A program made the translations under genes and the position numbers. 64,000 nucleotides of DNA from Klebsiella sp. BIGb0407 (GTDB lineage Bacteria > Pseudomonadota > Gammaproteobacteria > Enterobacterales > Enterobacteriaceae). Positions 10,773 through 20,055 of this stretch are shown here, piece by piece. The stretch is from contig NZ_JANUEQ010000001.1 in NCBI RefSeq assembly GCF_024807845.1, forward strand, positions 1,503,331-1,567,330. The letters run 5' to 3'. Each line of letters opens with the position of its first letter. Position 1 is the first letter of the stretch. The notes under the pieces are model-generated. The model had not been told where the DNA came from. It saw only the letters and a list, made by a program, of their open reading frames with translations, and made no database searches.

Positions 10773-11212
10773 ATTCTCTCTCCTGCATTCTTTCTCACTG
10801 ATATTCAGAGTACGCGAGTGTACGGAAAAATCATCCACATGCGTCCCTTTTGTGACAAAAATTACATTTTATTTACCAAAAAAGTGAAAAATATGGCGCC
10901 GGACACAATATAAAGAACAAATTTCACTCGTTTTCACAGCTGTTATCGCACTGGATCTCCCCTTCTCATCGCTCTTTAAGCCAACAGGTCCCCCTGATTC
11001 GCGGGAAATGACGACAATCCCTGTAAGCCATCGGCCATCGCTCTGACTGGCCCGGGCAGCTAAATATCAGAAATATTTTATTACTTATTAGCATAACGAT
11101 AATCTTCAGATTATATTTTTCTGCTACACAAGATGATTAATGCAGTTGCCGCTATTAGTTTTTATTTATCAATGTAATAATAGTTAATGGCCTGGCGGAG
11201 TGGAACATAGCA
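10773..11212. other. Intergenic region before the SorC-type regulator
   Basis: This 440-base gap marks the left junction of the carbon-salvage module. In E. coli ybhP, clsB, ybhN and ybhM lie beyond ybhQ; none is found here, and I see no remnant. The right half is AT-rich and should carry the regulator promoter, but I find no clear operator. Confidence 0.4.
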
Positions 11213-12196
11213 ATGAATGAGAGTGAGAAACAAAGTAGTAGTTTATTTGATAATGACCCCATTCTTTATGCTACATGGCTTTATTATCAGGATGGTCTCA
11301 GTCAAACCGAGGTTGCCAATACGATGGGGATCTCAAGAGTCACTGTCGTAAAGTATCTGCAAACTGCCCGTGAAAAAGGTTATGTTAATATTAGTCTTGA
11401 CGCCAAGTCATTTTCATCTATTGAACTGGCTATCAATATAAAAACCAAGTTTAATTTATATAATGTTATTATTATTCCTGATAGTCATCAGGATAATGAC
11501 AGCATAGATAATGCCGCGCGTCGTGAGCATCTGGCTCGCGCTGGCGGTATGTATTTGAGTCAGGTTGTCGAGGATAACGATCTGTTAGGTGTGGCATGGG
11601 GACGAACCATTCATAGAATGGGGCATATTATGTCACCTAAACCCTTAAATAATGTCACAGTATTACAAATGCTCGGTTCAATGCCTGCTCAGCCTGATTT
11701 TACGACGATTGAGTCTTCGTCATTGATTGCAAACAAATTTTCTGGCAGTTGCGTCAATCTTCATGTCCCGGCAGTGGTATCAAGTGCCTCACTGGCAGCG
11801 GAATTACAGGCTGAACCTATCATTCAGGCGAACTTCTCCGCATTGAATAAATGTAATAAAGCATTGTTTGTCGTCGGTAATGTGCAGGATGATAATCCGT
11901 TGATCCGCAGTGGTGTACTCTCTAAAAATGAGATGCGGATTTATCGTGAACTCGGTGCTGTCGGGGTTATCTGTGGTCGTTTTTATGATAAAGATGGCAA
12001 TCACATTCCTGCTGAAGTCGACCTGCGCATTTTAGGGATCAGCCTGGCTCAGCTCCGCAATATTAAACGTCGTATTTTCCTTGCTGTAGGTGAAGAAAAC
12101 TTTACGGCAACTCTCGGGGCAATTCGTGGCGGCTATGTTTCTGACCTGATTATTGATGAAGCAACAGCGTACTATCTTAAAAACTGTCAATCATAG
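11213..12196 (+). CDS. SorC/DeoR-type sugar-binding transcriptional regulator
   Basis: Residues about 17-60 form a helix-turn-helix (WLYYQDGLSQTEVANTMGI, then SRVTVVKYLQ), characteristic of the SorC family. The remainder is a sugar-phosphate-binding domain with GVAWGRTI and the C-terminal GAIRGGYVSDLIID motif that closes the effector pocket. 327 residues. It is convergent with the mtn operon, from which it is separated by a perfect bidirectional terminator, so it very probably controls that operon; a phosphorylated intermediate such as 5-methylthioribose-1-phosphate or 5-deoxyribulose-1-phosphate is a plausible effector (inference). Confidence 0.85.
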   Translation: MNESEKQSSSLFDNDPILYATWLYYQDGLSQTEVANTMGISRVTVVKYLQTAREKGYVNISLDAKSFSSIELAINIKTKFNLYNVIIIPDSHQDNDSIDNAARREHLARAGGMYLSQVVEDNDLLGVAWGRTIHRMGHIMSPKPLNNVTVLQMLGSMPAQPDFTTIESSSLIANKFSGSCVNLHVPAVVSSASLAAELQAEPIIQANFSALNKCNKALFVVGNVQDDNPLIRSGVLSKNEMRIYRELGAVGVICGRFYDKDGNHIPAEVDLRILGISLAQLRNIKRRIFLAVGEENFTATLGAIRGGYVSDLIIDEATAYYLKNCQS

Positions 12197-12201
12197 CCAT
12201 A

Positions 12202-12237
12202 AGAAAAAGGATTTCTTGTATAAGAAATCCTTTTTCT
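12202..12237. terminator. Bidirectional terminator between the SorC regulator and the mtn operon
   Basis: A perfect palindrome with 16-base arms beginning AGAAAAAGG and ending CCTTTTTCT and a 4-base loop. It provides a U-run in both directions. Confidence 0.85.
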
Positions 12238-12261
12238 CAGCCTGCATTTTAATTTTATTAG

Positions 12262-12909
12262 TCAGCTATTGGTTTTTAAACCATAGGTTTTAAATTTATC
12301 ATTAACACGCCGCATTTCAGCAGCCGATAGTACCGGGACATCCGCGGTTATCGAAAGTATTTTTAAGTACATATTTGCCAGAACCTCTACTTCATTTGCC
12401 AGCCATAATGCTTTTTCTAAATTGACTTCCATAGTAATCATACCATGGTGCTGCATCAGTAAAGCTTTGCTGGTTTTAATTCCAGACTCAACACTGTCAG
12501 CCAGCTCAGAACTACCAAAAGTTGCATAAGGAATACAGGGAACGGTGTTGCCCCCCGTAACAGCAACCATATAATGAATTGCCGGAATAGCGTGATTCAG
12601 AATTGAAACCGCTGTGGCATTCACGGCATGGTTATGTACCACGGCATTCAATTCCGGACGAGCATGATAACAGGCAAGATGAAATAGCCACTCGCTCGAA
12701 GGGACTTTATTCGCTTCTGCTTTCCCTTCATAACTGACAAAAACAATCTGGTCGGGGGTCAGTTTATGGTAGGCCACACCGCTCGGCGTAATCAGTATAC
12801 CGTTCTGGTAGCGAGCACTGATATTTCCGGAAGTCCCCTGGTTAAGCCCGAGGCGTGACATTTCAAGACAACTATCAATGATTTCTTGCGCTAAACGCTC
12901 TCTGTTCAT
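12262..12909 (-). CDS. Class II aldolase of the FucA type (5-(methylthio/deoxy)ribulose-1-phosphate aldolase, Ald2-like)
   Basis: A zinc aldolase of 215 residues, the same length as E. coli L-fuculose-1-phosphate aldolase and highly similar to it. Metal and catalytic residues are in place: Glu73 (PSSEW), His92 and His94 (VVHNHAV) and His155 (LMQHHGM). Because it is the last gene of an operon with mtnK and mtnA, its likely substrate is 5-methylthioribulose- or 5-deoxyribulose-1-phosphate, cleaved to DHAP plus methylthioacetaldehyde or acetaldehyde, the 'DHAP shunt' role of Ald2. The start at 12909 matches FucA; the frame is open to 12957 without similarity. FucA activity cannot be excluded from sequence, but no fucose genes are nearby. 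Confidence 0.8.
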   Translation of the reverse strand: MNRERLAQEIIDSCLEMSRLGLNQGTSGNISARYQNGILITPSGVAYHKLTPDQIVFVSYEGKAEANKVPSSEWLFHLACYHARPELNAVVHNHAVNATAVSILNHAIPAIHYMVAVTGGNTVPCIPYATFGSSELADSVESGIKTSKALLMQHHGMITMEVNLEKALWLANEVEVLANMYLKILSITADVPVLSAAEMRRVNDKFKTYGLKTNS

Positions 12910-12963
12910 GGCAAAAACCTTATCAGGTGAGTGATTGAGGGAGCCAGGATCCCTCAATACTAA

Positions 12964-14055
12964 TTAATCATGCTCAGGAAAGAGCGCTCGCAATGCGGAT
13001 TCATTCGCCTGACAGACACCACGTTCAGTAATCAGCCCGGTGATTAATTCTGCTGGCGTGACATCAAAGGCAAAGTTTCCACAAACGGTGCCTTCAGGCG
13101 CCGTATTTACCCAGCTACGTTTGCCGGAAGCATCAATCCCATAAACATGAGATTGCTCTTCACCACTGCGTTCCTCAATAGGGATCTCTTTTACGCCATC
13201 ATATACGGTAAAATCGATAGTCGGCGACGGCAGGGCCACATAGAAAGGAACATTATTTGCCTTCGCTGCTAACGCCTTAAGATAAGTACCAATCTTATTG
13301 CATACATCCCCCCGGGCAGTGGTTCTGTCGGTGCCAACAATACACATATCAACGTCACCATGCTGCATTAAGTGCCCACCGGCGTTGTCAGCAATCAGGG
13401 TATGCGCCACACCATGCGATCCCAGTTCAAAGGCCGTTAGTCCGCCTTGATTACGTGGCCGTGTTTCGTCTACCCAGACGTGAATATCAATCCCCTCTTC
13501 ATGCGCCATATAAATAGGTGATAACGCAGTTCCCCAGTCAACCGTTGCCAGCCAGCCAGCATTACAGTGGGTCAGGATATTTACCCGCTCACCTTTCGGC
13601 TTACCGGCGGCAATTTTACGAATAATTTCCAGACCATTACGGCCTATACTCTTACAGAGTTCAACATCTTCATCGGCGATTTCACTGGCAATACGGTATG
13701 CCGCAGCCTGGCGCTCGGTTTCCGGTAACTCGCTGAGCTGAGGACAGATTCGGTCGAGTGCCCATTTTAAATTAATGGCTGTCGGACGGGTGACGACCAG
13801 AGTGTCATAAGCATGTTGCAGGTTTTCATCACTGGCATCCTCTTTCATGGCCAGTGCCACACCATAAGCGGCCACAGCACCAATCAGCGGAGCGCCACGG
13901 ATCCACATATCTTTAATCGCTGTCGCTGCCAGTTGCAGAGAGGTCAGTTGGATAACTGCCAGCTCAAAAGGCAGCTTGGTTTGATCGAGGACTTCAACCG
14001 TATAACCATCCTCTGCAAGCCAGACCGAACGGTAGTGGGTTCCTTTAATCTTCAT
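12964..14055 (-). CDS. mtnA: S-methyl-5-thioribose-1-phosphate isomerase MtnA
   Basis: Converts 5-methylthioribose-1-phosphate to the ribulose-1-phosphate form; the enzyme also takes the 5-deoxy analogue. 363 residues. Family hallmarks: IRGAPLIG near residue 52, THCNAG with catalytic Cys164, [11 protein letters not shown] with catalytic Asp243, and the KIGTY segment after it, which separate true MtnA from eIF2B subunits. It follows mtnK by 9 bases on the same strand. None of the later methionine-salvage genes (mtnB, C, D, E) is present; the aldolase gene takes their place. Confidence 0.93.
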   Translation of the reverse strand: MKIKGTHYRSVWLAEDGYTVEVLDQTKLPFELAVIQLTSLQLAATAIKDMWIRGAPLIGAVAAYGVALAMKEDASDENLQHAYDTLVVTRPTAINLKWALDRICPQLSELPETERQAAAYRIASEIADEDVELCKSIGRNGLEIIRKIAAGKPKGERVNILTHCNAGWLATVDWGTALSPIYMAHEEGIDIHVWVDETRPRNQGGLTAFELGSHGVAHTLIADNAGGHLMQHGDVDMCIVGTDRTTARGDVCNKIGTYLKALAAKANNVPFYVALPSPTIDFTVYDGVKEIPIEERSGEEQSHVYGIDASGKRSWVNTAPEGTVCGNFAFDVTPAELITGLITERGVCQANESALRALFPEHD

Positions 14056-14064
14056 AAATACCTC

Positions 14065-15327
14065 TTAACACGCGGATGCATAAAGTTTGAGTTGTGTAAA
14101 ATTGGTATGCACAGAGGCATTAACAATCAGTTCCCGGGCCATTTTTAATGCTGAGCGCTCACATTGTGCTCTGAGACTGGCATCCATAATGGTTTTAAAA
14201 TCAGCGACGCCAGCAAAGCCAATAATACGGCGGTTCATTTCCAGCCCCGCATTGACCAGGGTGTCTTCTAATAATGTTTTGAAAAAGTCATCCTGGGCGC
14301 GCTGCAATAACTTATACCCATGGCGCTGATACAGAGTATGGGGATAAGCTTCACCACTTTGCTTATCACTCCAGAGCTGACGGAATACCTGCTCAAATAC
14401 CGACCATGTTTGTTCAATTTGCCCTAATAACCAGACCTGGTAATCCTGACGACGACGGATATCAGGCTGCAGTCCAGCTTGAGAAAAATAGGCCAGATAC
14501 AGGTTGCCGATGTAATTACCAATATCAAATGCCATTGGCCCCATAAAACCGAATTCAGGATCGATCACTTTGCTATCAGTTGCCGAAACCATGATTGAGC
14601 CAGAATGCAAATCTCCGTGTAACAGAGCCTGGGCTTCAGTCATAAATTTGTATTTATATTTCATCGCAATATGAATAACATCGACATCCTGCCAGAGGGC
14701 ATGAACATCGTCATCCAACTGCGGAGAGGTCCAGTTATTTCGGGTTGCATCAAAATAAGGTTCAGTGAAGATTAAATCTTCAGTAATTTTGCAAAGTTCA
14801 TGGTTGTTAGCAAAGTTTGCTACTAAAGCTTTCTTCTCTACCGCATCCATACCGATATCCGAAGTATGGAATAATGTTTTTGCCAGGAAATACCCTATCT
14901 CTTGCTCAAGGCCAGGCTGTTTCTCACCCGCAATCAGTTTCTTTCTTAAAATAATATGATCGGCAAGATATTCCATCGCAAAAATGGCCATCTGTGGATC
15001 ATAAAAATAGACCTCTGGTACCAGAGCATTTCCGGCATATTTGTATTCTTGCAATAAAACATTATATTCAAAAAATGCCCTATTAATGGAAAGCTTCCAG
15101 CTTTCCCCGGCAGCACGAACATAGGGTAATGCCTGTTTGACGATAATCGTTCGTTCGCTACCGGAGACAATAAACACCAGATTTAAATTACCATCACCCA
15201 CTTCTGTGACCGTCCAGGATTCAGGCAAACCACCCAAAATTAAATCCTGCGGTAATTTATCACTTAAATAGTCAGGTAGGGTTTCACATGTTTGAGGCAT
15301 GTAGCCATCAGGTATAGTGTTTGTCAT
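14065..15327 (-). CDS. mtnK: 5-methylthioribose kinase MtnK
   Basis: Phosphorylates 5-methylthioribose (and 5-deoxyribose) at the anomeric hydroxyl. The fold is that of aminoglycoside/choline kinases: glycine-rich GDGNLNLVF, catalytic HGDLHSGS at about residues 237-244 and metal-binding DPEFGFMGP at about 256-264, followed by FDIGNYIGNL. About 420 residues from ATG 15327 (GAGTGG upstream); another ATG in frame at 15348 lacks a ribosome site. It follows the substrate-binding protein gene, with a stem-loop between them that may set relative expression. Confidence 0.92.
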   Translation of the reverse strand: MTNTIPDGYMPQTCETLPDYLSDKLPQDLILGGLPESWTVTEVGDGNLNLVFIVSGSERTIIVKQALPYVRAAGESWKLSINRAFFEYNVLLQEYKYAGNALVPEVYFYDPQMAIFAMEYLADHIILRKKLIAGEKQPGLEQEIGYFLAKTLFHTSDIGMDAVEKKALVANFANNHELCKITEDLIFTEPYFDATRNNWTSPQLDDDVHALWQDVDVIHIAMKYKYKFMTEAQALLHGDLHSGSIMVSATDSKVIDPEFGFMGPMAFDIGNYIGNLYLAYFSQAGLQPDIRRRQDYQVWLLGQIEQTWSVFEQVFRQLWSDKQSGEAYPHTLYQRHGYKLLQRAQDDFFKTLLEDTLVNAGLEMNRRIIGFAGVADFKTIMDASLRAQCERSALKMARELIVNASVHTNFTQLKLYASAC

Positions 15328-15366
15328 AATACCACTCGACTTAATCATCAAAAATTAAACTGATTA

Positions 15367-15390
15367 AAGTGGCCATTAATATGGCCACTT
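15367..15390 (-). terminator. Intercistronic stem-loop between binding protein and mtnK
   Basis: A near-perfect inverted repeat AAGTGGCC-attaatat-GGCCACTT stands six bases after the stop of the binding-protein gene. It lacks a U-run, so it more likely stabilises the upstream mRNA or reduces expression of the downstream enzymes, as is common after periplasmic binding protein genes. Confidence 0.5.
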
Positions 15391-15395
15391 ATTGG

Positions 15396-16427
15396 TTATG
15401 GCTGAGGCATCCACGCTGGCATTAAAACAGATGACTTTGAGAATTCCGGATTTTTAGCCAGTAAGTCATCCATATTTTTAATATCATTGGCTTTCAGCGT
15501 TTCCTGGGTAATTAATACCGGTGGTACGGTCACTAATGGGGGAACTTCCTCACCTTTAAGCAACATAGCCAGAGCGCGAACACTCACTTCTCCCATCACT
15601 GACGGGTTAGTGGTGGCCGTTGCTACCCATGCACTTCCCGGTTCACGCATTGCCTGAATATCTGAATTCGAGATATCAGCGCTATAGATTTTAACGTTTT
15701 TGGATAAACCGGCTTCATCAACGGCAATTTTGGCTCCTTTGGCAAATTCATCATACGGGGAGAAAATCACTTTAATATCTGGATTCGCACGCAGAACCGC
15801 AGCAGCCTGATCGGCAACCTGGTTTGGAATAGGGTTGCTCATGGTTCCGAAGCGAGCCACTTCAACAATACCCGGGTTATCTTTTTTCAGGGCCGTGAAG
15901 ACTTCGTCCCTTCTGTCGAGAGGCGGAATACCCGGAACATACACGTAGGCCGCTTTCCAGTCTTTACCGTTATCTTTCATCGCCTGCTCAAGAGACAGTT
16001 CAGCAATTAACTGGTCATCCTGGTTAATCTGTGGGATAGCCGGGTTTTGTGCATTGATATCAAAAGCCACAACCTTGATACCATTTTTAACCGCCATATC
16101 TGCCAGATCTTTTAACGAGTCGGTGAAACCGTGCTGCAGAATAATACCGTCATAACCTTTCATGATGGCTTGTTCCAGCTGACTACGCTGGAGTGCCGCA
16201 TCCTGGCGTGCATCATAAACATCGACTTTAAATCCTAATGCATCAGACTGGCGCTTAACCCCTTTCAGATAGAGTTCAGGGAAATCGCCCTGCGACAGAT
16301 ATCTGACATGAGCAATGCGTTTTTGCTTACCTTCAAAGGGTGCTTTAGTTTCAGCATGAACACCCGCCGTGCTCATTACGCCCAACATAACCGTACATAA
16401 CAAACCAAATTTCTTGATACTTTTCAT
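15396..16427 (-). CDS. Periplasmic sugar-binding protein of an RbsB-type ABC importer (mtn operon)
   Basis: A 343-residue protein with a clear signal peptide (MKSIKKFGLLCTVMLGVMS..., likely cleaved after VHA near residue 25) and a type I periplasmic-binding fold. Segments typical of the ribose/galactose-binding group are present: AIMKGYDGIILQHG, VVAFDINAQNP and IFSPYDEFAKGA. It lies behind the ATPase and permease genes and ahead of mtnK, so the expected ligand is 5-methylthioribose, 5-deoxyribose or a related pentose. The ligand is inferred from neighbours only. Confidence 0.88.
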   Translation of the reverse strand: MKSIKKFGLLCTVMLGVMSTAGVHAETKAPFEGKQKRIAHVRYLSQGDFPELYLKGVKRQSDALGFKVDVYDARQDAALQRSQLEQAIMKGYDGIILQHGFTDSLKDLADMAVKNGIKVVAFDINAQNPAIPQINQDDQLIAELSLEQAMKDNGKDWKAAYVYVPGIPPLDRRDEVFTALKKDNPGIVEVARFGTMSNPIPNQVADQAAAVLRANPDIKVIFSPYDEFAKGAKIAVDEAGLSKNVKIYSADISNSDIQAMREPGSAWVATATTNPSVMGEVSVRALAMLLKGEEVPPLVTVPPVLITQETLKANDIKNMDDLLAKNPEFSKSSVLMPAWMPQP

Positions 16428-16441
16428 TATGGTGTCCTCTA

Positions 16442-17425
16442 TTATCGGCGATTTTTGGATAATCCAAAGGTGAACATCAGCGCAGCAACCAGTACCAGAC
16501 CTTTAATAAAATCCTGGGTATAGTAAGGCGTATTCAACATCGTTAAACCATTAAGCAGTACTCCGACAAACAGCGCACCGATAGCAGAGCCCTGCGCATT
16601 CGGTCTTGCGGCTCCCAGTACCGCATAACCAATCAGTGCTGCCGCAACCGCATCCATTAGCAATGAGTTACCGGAGCTCACATCACCGCGACCAATACGT
16701 GCTGCCAGCAAAATACCGCCAATGGAGGCAAATACACCGGATAACACATAGGCAACGTAGCGATAGAATTTGACTCTGGCACCCGCCAGTCGTGATGCCT
16801 GTTCGTTAGAGCCAATCGCATACATCACGCGACCATGACGCGTTCTTTCCAGGAAGAAGTAAGTCACGACCGCCAGTACCAGCATGATGACAACGGGTAC
16901 CGGAATAATGTCAAACAGACGAGCCCGGCCAAGGAATAAGAAAGCTTCAGTAAAGTTACCTTGTGCTGTTTCACCGTTACTGAGCGTCATACCCGTAGAA
17001 ATAGAACGCCCTTCGGTCGGAATAAGCTGCAGGCCTAACAGCAGGAACATCATTCCCAGCGTGGTCAGCAGATCGGGGATGCGCATCTGCACGGTTAAGA
17101 AGCCATTAATTAAACCGACAATGACCCCAACGCCTATCGCTGAAACAATGGCCAGTGTGGTTCCGCCATCAAAGACCACCATCACATAACTGGCCGTCAT
17201 CATCGAGAATGCCGCGGTAGAACCAATAGAAAGATCAAACCCATTAACGGCCAGTGTCGCTGTCACACCTAATGCCAGAATGGCCACAATCGATACTGAT
17301 TGCAGGATAATCATCATATTTATGGTGCTGATAAATGCAGGTTCCGCGAGTGAAAATATAATAAACAGCGTCACCAATAATACGATCAGACCATATCTGA
17401 TCGCTATTTCACGTGTATTTTTCAT
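16442..17425 (-). CDS. Membrane permease of the RbsC type (mtn operon)
   Basis: A highly hydrophobic protein of about 327 residues with 8-10 membrane helices and the branched-chain/ribose permease motifs AVNGFDLSIGS and YAIGSNEQASRLAGA, the latter being the loop that contacts the ATPase. ATG 17425 has AAGGAAGGG directly upstream; the frame opens earlier at a TTG (17455) that overlaps the ATPase gene, less likely as a start. Works with the flanking ATPase and binding protein. Confidence 0.88.
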   Translation of the reverse strand: MKNTREIAIRYGLIVLLVTLFIIFSLAEPAFISTINMMIILQSVSIVAILALGVTATLAVNGFDLSIGSTAAFSMMTASYVMVVFDGGTTLAIVSAIGVGVIVGLINGFLTVQMRIPDLLTTLGMMFLLLGLQLIPTEGRSISTGMTLSNGETAQGNFTEAFLFLGRARLFDIIPVPVVIMLVLAVVTYFFLERTRHGRVMYAIGSNEQASRLAGARVKFYRYVAYVLSGVFASIGGILLAARIGRGDVSSGNSLLMDAVAAALIGYAVLGAARPNAQGSAIGALFVGVLLNGLTMLNTPYYTQDFIKGLVLVAALMFTFGLSKNRR

Positions 17426-17447
17426 TAACCCTTCCTTCAGGTGCTTA

Positions 17448-18965
17448 TTATTCAACGATGTCTTTTTCTGGTGCAGCTGCTATTTGTTTTATGAGTACTG
17501 GCATTTCTATTTTATCTACGCGATGAATTCCAGCTAGATTATTATGATTAAACACAATAATTCTGTCGGCGATCTCCAGCGCTTCTTCTATATCGGTACA
17601 AACGGCAATAGTGGCTCTGTTTTGTGCGGTATTTCTTAATAACTCACCAATCTGTCGGCGGGAAGATATATCTACGCCCTGGAAGGGTTCATTTAATAAT
17701 AGAGCCTGGCAGTCATCGAGCGTCCAGCGAGCAATAATTGCTTTCTGTTGATTACCACCTGATAAGGTCGACATTAATGCCTCTGCATCGGTGTATTTAA
17801 CATGAGTCCGCTTAATCGCTGCTTCGACGGTAGTTTTTTCTTGTTGACGGTTGACGATACTCCCCCGACAGAATTTGGCGAGAAATGGCAGGCTGACATT
17901 CTGCTCAATAGTAAAGTCCGGAATAATTGCGTTATTGCCGCGGTCTTCCTGCACCATAAAAATACCATTTTCAATAGCATGTCTTGGATTCTTCGCTGAC
18001 CAGGACTGACCATTAAGCAGAATTTCGCCCTCATGAAATGGCTGCATGCCAAAAATGCCTTCCACCACTGAAGTACAACCCGAAGATAACAGCCCGGTCA
18101 ATACCACCACTTCTCCGGTTTTGAATTGCAAATCAAAAGGGAGTGAGGTTTCAGTTAAACGCACACCTTTAAGGCTTATGACTTCTTTATTACCCGCCAC
18201 GTACTGATGGCGGATCTCGCCGACGGCATGCCCGAGCATCGAGTGAACGGCACCATCATAATCCAGCGGTTGTTCAAACAGGCCGACAATACGACCTTCA
18301 CGCAGAGTGGCAATTTTTGATGCTAACGTACGCAAATCGGACATACGATGCGAAATATAAATAATGGCCACATTCTGCTCACGCAACTTTTTCACCGCAC
18401 GAAACAGATTAGCGGCCTCTTTATCTGACAGACTGGAAGTCGGTTCATCCAGAATTAATAACCGTGGTTTTTCTGAAACTGCGCGGGCAATAGAAACCAG
18501 CTGCCTTTCAGCTTGCCCTAATTCAGAAACCGGCTGATCCAGAGAAAAACTTAATCCGAGATTATCGGCAATCTCTTTGGCTTGCTGGTGTAATACTTTT
18601 TTATTAATAAAATGTGGAATTCGACCATCACATAATCTGTCCAGTAACAGATTCTCCGCAATAGTCAGATCCTGTACAACGCCATCATTAATAATTTGGT
18701 GAACAGTGATGATTCCGGCTTTGCGTGCTGCCTGCGGGGTATTAATCTGACACTCTTCACCATTGATATATATCGCACCCCGATCGGCGGTATAGATACC
18801 ACTGAGTATTTTGACTAAGGTTGATTTTCCTGCGCCATTCGCCCCCATCAAGGCAAGGATCTCTCCACCTTGCAGAGTTAAATTAATCTCATGCAAAACA
18901 ATGTTGGTGCCAAATTGCTTCTTGATGCCGCGTATTTCAATCATGTTGTTTTGTTGTGCTGACAT
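17448..18965 (-). CDS. Double-ATPase subunit of the RbsA type (mtn operon)
   Basis: About 505 residues with two nucleotide-binding domains as in RbsA and MglA. The first has MGANGAGKST, a divergent signature ELGQAERQ and LLILDEPTSSL; the second has a degenerate Walker A (GLLSSGCTS), normal for this family, and LSGGNQQK. First gene of the operon. ATG 18965 is preceded by GAGGG; a GTG directly before it is possible. The upstream region carries an inverted repeat suitable as operator. Confidence 0.9.
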   Translation of the reverse strand: MSAQQNNMIEIRGIKKQFGTNIVLHEINLTLQGGEILALMGANGAGKSTLVKILSGIYTADRGAIYINGEECQINTPQAARKAGIITVHQIINDGVVQDLTIAENLLLDRLCDGRIPHFINKKVLHQQAKEIADNLGLSFSLDQPVSELGQAERQLVSIARAVSEKPRLLILDEPTSSLSDKEAANLFRAVKKLREQNVAIIYISHRMSDLRTLASKIATLREGRIVGLFEQPLDYDGAVHSMLGHAVGEIRHQYVAGNKEVISLKGVRLTETSLPFDLQFKTGEVVVLTGLLSSGCTSVVEGIFGMQPFHEGEILLNGQSWSAKNPRHAIENGIFMVQEDRGNNAIIPDFTIEQNVSLPFLAKFCRGSIVNRQQEKTTVEAAIKRTHVKYTDAEALMSTLSGGNQQKAIIARWTLDDCQALLLNEPFQGVDISSRRQIGELLRNTAQNRATIAVCTDIEEALEIADRIIVFNHNNLAGIHRVDKIEMPVLIKQIAAAPEKDIVE

Positions 18966-18995
18966 CACAAGCCCTCATCTTTATGTTCACATACG

Positions 18996-19032
18996 GTTTA
19001 CATATGTAAAATATGACACTACAAATGTAAAC
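18996..19032. promoter_or_regulatory. Candidate operator and promoter of the mtn operon
   Basis: Between the ATPase start and ybhL stands GTTTACAT (18996-19003) mirrored by ATGTAAAC (19025-19032), with an inner perfect palindrome TTTACATATGTAAA. The pair overlaps a plausible minus-strand promoter (TTTACA, 17 bases, TACATA). The site fits a dimeric or tetrameric regulator such as the SorC protein of this module; this link is inferred. Confidence 0.5.
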
Positions 19033-19179
19033 AGTCTGTGACTAAGATAACAATTCAACTTTAATCCCTTCGGGCGGCGGGGAATTGCGTGGAAGCGTGA
19101 AGCGAGTCATGTTTTATTTGAGTGAGAGTAGAAACAAAGATGAATAATGATGAAGGAAAGGTATGCGCATAAGACGCAT

Positions 19180-19202
19180 AAAAAAGCCACCGCTGAGGTG
19201 GC
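19180..19202 (-). terminator. Rho-independent terminator of ybhL
   Basis: Stem GCCACC/GGTGGC with loop GCTGA, followed on the minus strand by TTTTTTA. A second small stem (TATGCG/CGCATA, 19162-19180) lies next to it. Confidence 0.8.
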
Positions 19203-19258
19203 TATAGAGTTGTTGCTTTATCGATAGTGCTGTAGCAGGGTAACCGCAATATTATCGA

Positions 19259-19969
19259 TTAACGGCGGTTACCAAAAATACGCAGCAGCATCAGGAACAG
19301 GTTAATAAAGTCAAGATACAGGGTCAGCGCGCCAACGATGGAATACTTACGCATCATACTGGTATCGCGAGTATCAATTTGTTCGCCGATATTTTTCAGT
19401 TTCTGTGTGTCATAAGCGGTCAGACCAACAAACACAATCACCCCAATGTAAGTAATTGCCCACATCAAAGCGTCGCTTTTCAGCCAGAAGTTGACCAGAG
19501 AAGCGAGAACAATACCGATAAGTGCCATAAACAGCATATTACCGAAACCGCTTAAATCACGTTTTGTGGTGTAACCATAGATGCTCATGGCACCAAACAT
19601 ACCACCGGCAACCACAAAGGTACTGGCGATGGAAGACGCGGTATAGGCGAGGAAAATACTCGACATCGTCAAGCCAGTCAGCGCGGAATAGAGCATAAAC
19701 AGTGAGGTGGCAAGCCCGGGGCTTAGCTTATGGATCATGCCTGAAATAACGAATACCAGTGCCAGCTGGGCAATGATCAGGCCAAAGAAAGTGATATTAC
19801 TTGAAAAAACAAACTGCATCACTGCAGGTGAGTTTGCGGCATACCAGGCGATAAAAGCGGTCAGTAATAAACCGCATGTCATCCAGCCATAGACTTGAGC
19901 CATAAAGGCTTGAAGACCAGTATTAGCACGCTGAACAATCGTATCATTGGAACGTGGAAATCTGTCCAT
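19259..19969 (-). CDS. ybhL: YbhL, BAX inhibitor-1/YccA-family inner-membrane protein
   Basis: A 236-residue protein with seven predicted membrane helices, equal in plan to E. coli YbhL (234). It shows the family pattern: cytoplasmic N-terminus, helix-rich core with SPGLATSLFMLYSALTG, and the C-terminal AYDTQKLK motif with conserved Asp and charged residues seen in BI-1 channels. Members of this family are proposed calcium/proton leak proteins. Monocistronic between moaE and the mtn module, with its own terminator. Confidence 0.92.
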   Translation of the reverse strand: MDRFPRSNDTIVQRANTGLQAFMAQVYGWMTCGLLLTAFIAWYAANSPAVMQFVFSSNITFFGLIIAQLALVFVISGMIHKLSPGLATSLFMLYSALTGLTMSSIFLAYTASSIASTFVVAGGMFGAMSIYGYTTKRDLSGFGNMLFMALIGIVLASLVNFWLKSDALMWAITYIGVIVFVGLTAYDTQKLKNIGEQIDTRDTSMMRKYSIVGALTLYLDFINLFLMLLRIFGNRR

Positions 19970-20055
19970 GATGTATCCTCTAAAGAGTAAAGTCTTGATT
20001 CGGGCATAACGCCCATCTGCGGTATAATATTAACACATCTTGAGCGGGATGATAT

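Noticed and set aside
12262..12909. L-fuculose-1-phosphate aldolase of a fucose pathway
   Set aside because: Sequence alone would allow it, but the operon has mtnK and mtnA and no fucI, fucK, fucO or fucP, so the DHAP-shunt role fits better.
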